This document shows positions 60,561-64,000 of a stretch of 64,000 bases of DNA, one piece after another. This DNA is from Alnus glutinosa (lineage: Eukaryota > Streptophyta > Magnoliopsida > Fagales > Betulaceae): contig NC_084899.1 of the NCBI RefSeq assembly GCF_958979055.1, positions 22,077,501 to 22,141,500 on the forward strand, written 5' to 3'. Made by a program: the position numbers and the translations under genes. The notes below the pieces were generated by a model. The model was not told where the DNA came from. It saw only the letters and a program-made list of their open reading frames with translations, and made no database searches. The number at the start of each line of letters is the position of its first letter. Position 1 is the first letter of the stretch.

Positions 60561-61051
60561 TCCTCGTATGGAAATGAGTAAGAGATAATTAAGAGATCGA
60601 TATCTAACATATCTCTTAATTTTATAGGTAAAAAAAAAAAAAAAAAACGTAGTAAAATTAGGATTCGGCTTCTATGCGGTAGTGTAAACTATAGCATAGA
60701 TGCAATTAGACTAAAACAACGTTAGAAACATAAAAAATTAAAAATAATAAATAATAATAATAATAATAAAAGATTTAAACAAAATCCAGAAACACCCATT
60801 AACCAGAAAAGCCAAACCCACAAAAAAAAAAAATGAAAAGCATTTTCAATTTTATTACATAAAATTCTTTAAACTTAAATCACAAATTAATATTCTCAAA
60901 TTTACATATTTATATTCTCAAATTTATCAGATTTGATCGTATTTTAAAGTTAATAAATATTTATTACGTTCTAAAATATCAGTTGTATATATACAAGGAT
61001 TGAAAGTCTGAATTCTGGGCAAACAGGAGTAGCCTTGAAGTCTGGAAGAGA

Positions 61052-62934
61052 ATGAGTTACGTACTAACGACGCTGACGAAAAAGCGGGAGGTGGACACAA
61101 TCATCAGAGACACCATCGACAAGGTCCTCGTCCTCCGCTTCGGCCGCGCTTCCGACGCCGTCTGTCTCCACCTCGACGACGTCGTACGCACTCTCTCTAT
61201 CTCTCTCTATATCTATCTGAATCCATTCCGAAAATATTACGCGAATAAATTCAATCTTGGCCTTTTTTTTTTTTTTTTAATAAATATCTATACAGCTTTG
61301 TAAATCGGCTCGCGAGGTGTCTAAGTTTGCGACTGTAGCACTTGTAGACATCGATTCGGAGGAGGTTCAAGTTTACGTCAAGTATTTCGACATTACTTTC
61401 ATACCCTCAATCGTTTTCTTCTTCAATGCTCATCACATGAAGATGGATTCAGGGTACCATTCTTTCTTTCCTCTTTCTTAGATCCCTTGATTGTCTAGTA
61501 TAGTATTCATTGTTGTTATAATAGGGGTGGAAGCCTCAAAAGCCTTCGTAATTTGGCTGACAGGTGTGTGTGTGTGTGTGACAATGAATTCTGGGTTCTT
61601 ATATTAATGGGGTTCAGTATATTTCTTGTTGGGTATCTATGAATTCTTTATTTGGGGTTAAATTTGAAACCCATATATAAAAATGTTGAAGCTTTAGTTT
61701 TTCTGTTCTGGGCTCGTGTATAATCGGAGGTGAAAATGTATTATGTATGGACAATTTTCCTCTAAAATGGGATGAAGGAAATTCCGCCAAGCCAGACATC
61801 TATTCTCAAAGCACAGCACAAATGCATGTGAAAATCACAAATGCACAAGAGAAACACATGCTATAAAAATATATGCCATTTTAATAGACTGGTTTGAAAG
61901 AAATTTCTCCAACTTATAATATTAATGACTACACTGAAAATGTGGTTATAGCGAGTCATTGAAATCAATGAAAGGACTTGGTCCTTTCATGAAGTTGGAA
62001 ATAATTGGTAAAACCATTCTTGAAAGTTGTTTTGGAACTTTGCTTTGAGCCGCTTTGTTTGGCCTGTGTTCACCTTCCGACATTGGGTTAGTGTGACTTT
62101 GCCTACTTGAGACGAACAAACAATTCCCAATCATGGCCCTTGTGTACTTGTTTATGTTTTGCAGTTAAAGTAGATGGATAAGTGCTTTAGGAGGTAAAAT
62201 GTGGTGTTCTGTCTATTCTAACTTCAAAAAGTGGGCCAAACCACTAGAGGGTGAAATATAGTTATATTGCTACTAAGTTTGTATAATTCTTTTTTTGTTT
62301 AAAAAAATTGAAAGGAGTGCTTTAATTGAGTAAATTCCTGGTACTTAGCAAATTTCAGTAAGCATAAAATGTTTTTCATTTTTCGTTGTAGGCCTGTAAT
62401 TCTTGCTTAGACCTGTATGTTTCCTAGTGAACATGGCAATTAGACCTTTGGAAAATGAGTGGAACAACTAACCAGATTTCTTGAACTTGAATCTCAAACG
62501 AAGTTTGCACCTAGATCTCTTTTTTCATTGACCTTTTACATAGTTGTTACAATTTACTTTCTTAAACCGGTTTTGTAGTAAATTCTTTTGCACTGCAGCG
62601 ATGTTTGACAAAATTTTGATGGTTTTCTCCATCGCGTATTTTTGTTTGTGAGAGATGAACTCTTTAGGTACTTATAATGTTGCGACTTTGATCATACAGT
62701 GCACTCATTTGATCATGCCCTTGAAAGAATGAGAATCTGTTTTTCAACAAAATTTTTGAGTTCAATCTCTTGTATGTCGAAAATGATGTTATGCAGCTTA
62801 GAATTTAGGGACTTCAAATTTCAGATTCTAATAAACTTTTTTTTTTTTTTTTTTTTTTGGTTTTCAGGACTGCAGATCACACTAAATGGGTAGGTGCATT
62901 TCACAAGAAGCAGGATTTCATTGATGTTGTAGAG
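61052..62934 (+). CDS. DIM1/TXNL4B-like U5 snRNP thioredoxin-fold protein (partial, runs off the right edge)
   Basis: Exons seen: 61052-61183, 61296-61453 and 62868-62934, joined in phase by GT-AG introns of 112 and 1414 bp. The first 119 residues are MSYVLTTLTKKREVDTIIRD, VLVLRFGRASDAVCLHLDDV, LVDIDSEEVQVYVKYFDITF, IPSIVFFFNAHHMKMDSGTA and DHTKWVGAFHKKQDFIDVVE, matching the DIM1 family. The FGR, DHTK and KKQDFID features are closer to the TXNL4B/DLP-type paralogue (Arabidopsis At3g24730-like) than to canonical DIM1/YLS8. These proteins work in U5 snRNP or tri-snRNP assembly in pre-mRNA splicing and lack the thioredoxin redox CxxC. The C-terminal exon (RGAMKGK-type) is not in the window. A good donor (GAG|GTAAGC) ends exon 3. 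Confidence 0.92.
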
Positions 62935-64000
62935 GTAAGCAACTTTGATTCCTAAGATACTGAACAAATTCGAGGCTGTCTGTCATGTACATTCTTGATC
63001 TTGTCATTGGAATGAATATTTATTTTTTTGTCTTTATGCCTGTGTGAAACTTGTCCGCCTTCTTACTCGAGCAATTATAAGCTGCTTCAAATCTCCGCTA
63101 GCAGCATGCAAGAATTTAATAATCGTAGGCTTTATTGTTACTCAGTTACCTAGCAGTTACATCGACATCTAGAATTTTCTTCTCACCATTCCTTTGTATA
63201 GTTAACCGCAGCAGAGAGGTAGTGAATTTTCTTATATTTAGAGTCTGTCAATTATAACAGTTTCGTTTGAGCCATAGAGTTTGAGTACTTGAAAATTTAA
63301 ACTGGCAATTGTATCTTAGGTGCTGATTCAATGTGTGGAAGACTCTATCGCTTAAATTGAAAGAGGAAGGGGAAGACTTTCTTTTCAGCTTTAGATATTG
63401 AGTTCTTGAAAAATTTTCAAATGCAAAAGTTGGTTTCTATTAGAGGTGTTATATGTGGAAAACTCTGTTGCATGAATTGATGATGCAAGCAGTGTCATTA
63501 GCAGTTAATCTTTGCTGTGGCACTCATATGTGCCATTGTGCCCTAGAACACAACCGAATACTAGGACAACAAATGCACTGCTGTATGGTCCATGGGAAAC
63601 TCTGGTAATCTTCAGGGAGCATTGCAGTTTTAGGCAGGGGTGGAACCAGGTTCATGGGTGGGGGGACGAATGTCCCCCCAAAAGTTTTGAAATTCTATTT
63701 AAAATATGTAAATTTATAAATCTGTCCCCCCAAAATAAATTTTTTGTCCCCCCTAAGAAATTTTCTTTATATTTTGACCACTCTTTTTTTTTGAAAGACA
63801 AAATAATTTCTTTATATTTTGACCACTTGTTCATCGGCGTGTTTCTGTTTCAGTTTGATTGTTTGAGGGTTAAGAATTAGGTTAAAAAAAAAGGTAGAAG
63901 AAGGAAAAGGGAAGAAGATGACTTTTTTATTTTGTAAAAAACGCACCGTTTAACTAAATATCAAAACACATCGTTTTTAGAATTTGAAACAACACAACAC
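62935..64000 (+). other. Start of intron 3 of the DIM1-like gene
   Basis: No further coding exon of this gene is found before the window edge. About 63640-63780 contains a GGGTGGGGGGACG / GTCCCCCCAAA block with several CCCCCC words and may be a transposon fragment. Confidence 0.55.

Overview
This is nuclear DNA from a eudicot plant, most likely a woody species with a repeat-rich genome. The evidence is GT-AG introns in conserved plant genes (LSM5, a thioredoxin-like splicing factor, a DUF1644 zinc-finger protein, a DYW-type PPR protein), an AT-rich background with long homopolymers, and a dense layer of plant transposon types. The species cannot be named from sequence alone. No bacterial, organellar, viral or CRISPR content was seen.

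The left half (1-31.6 kb) is mostly transposons and duplicated DNA. A segmental duplication is visible as two split copies: 1-2816 with 3931-8198, and 20379-23293 with 28026-31195. Each copy has a different insertion history. The right copy holds an apparently intact three-exon gene of unknown function (29722-31230, minus). The left copy holds a dead version of it, with a lost 5' end, a 4-base insertion and a mutated splice acceptor. Between the copies lie a truncated F-box gene (8860-9300) and a 4.55 kb Mutator-like element (13298-17846). That element has a perfect 9-bp target duplication and two convergent gene-like units that start in its terminal repeats. The right copy is interrupted by a very long LTR (23294-27917, with primer binding site) that itself carries a small LINE insertion and a 1.37 kb CACTA-type element.

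The right half (35-64 kb) is the genic part: a DUF1644 protein (minus, with an apparent 4 kb 5'UTR intron), a CCT-eta chaperonin gene fragment, LSM5 in four exons with a LINE relic and a 33-base G run in its second intron, a single-exon mitochondrial-type PPR-DYW protein, a decayed NMD3 pseudogene, and the first three exons of a DIM1/TXNL4B-like U5 snRNP thioredoxin-fold protein that runs off the right edge. LSM5 and the DIM1-like protein both belong to the spliceosome or mRNA-decay machinery, but nothing suggests these neighbours are co-regulated.

No wholly new molecular system is evident. The items most worth follow-up are the two-unit Mutator-like element, the nested insertion chronology that dates the duplication, and the palindrome-rich CACTA element.
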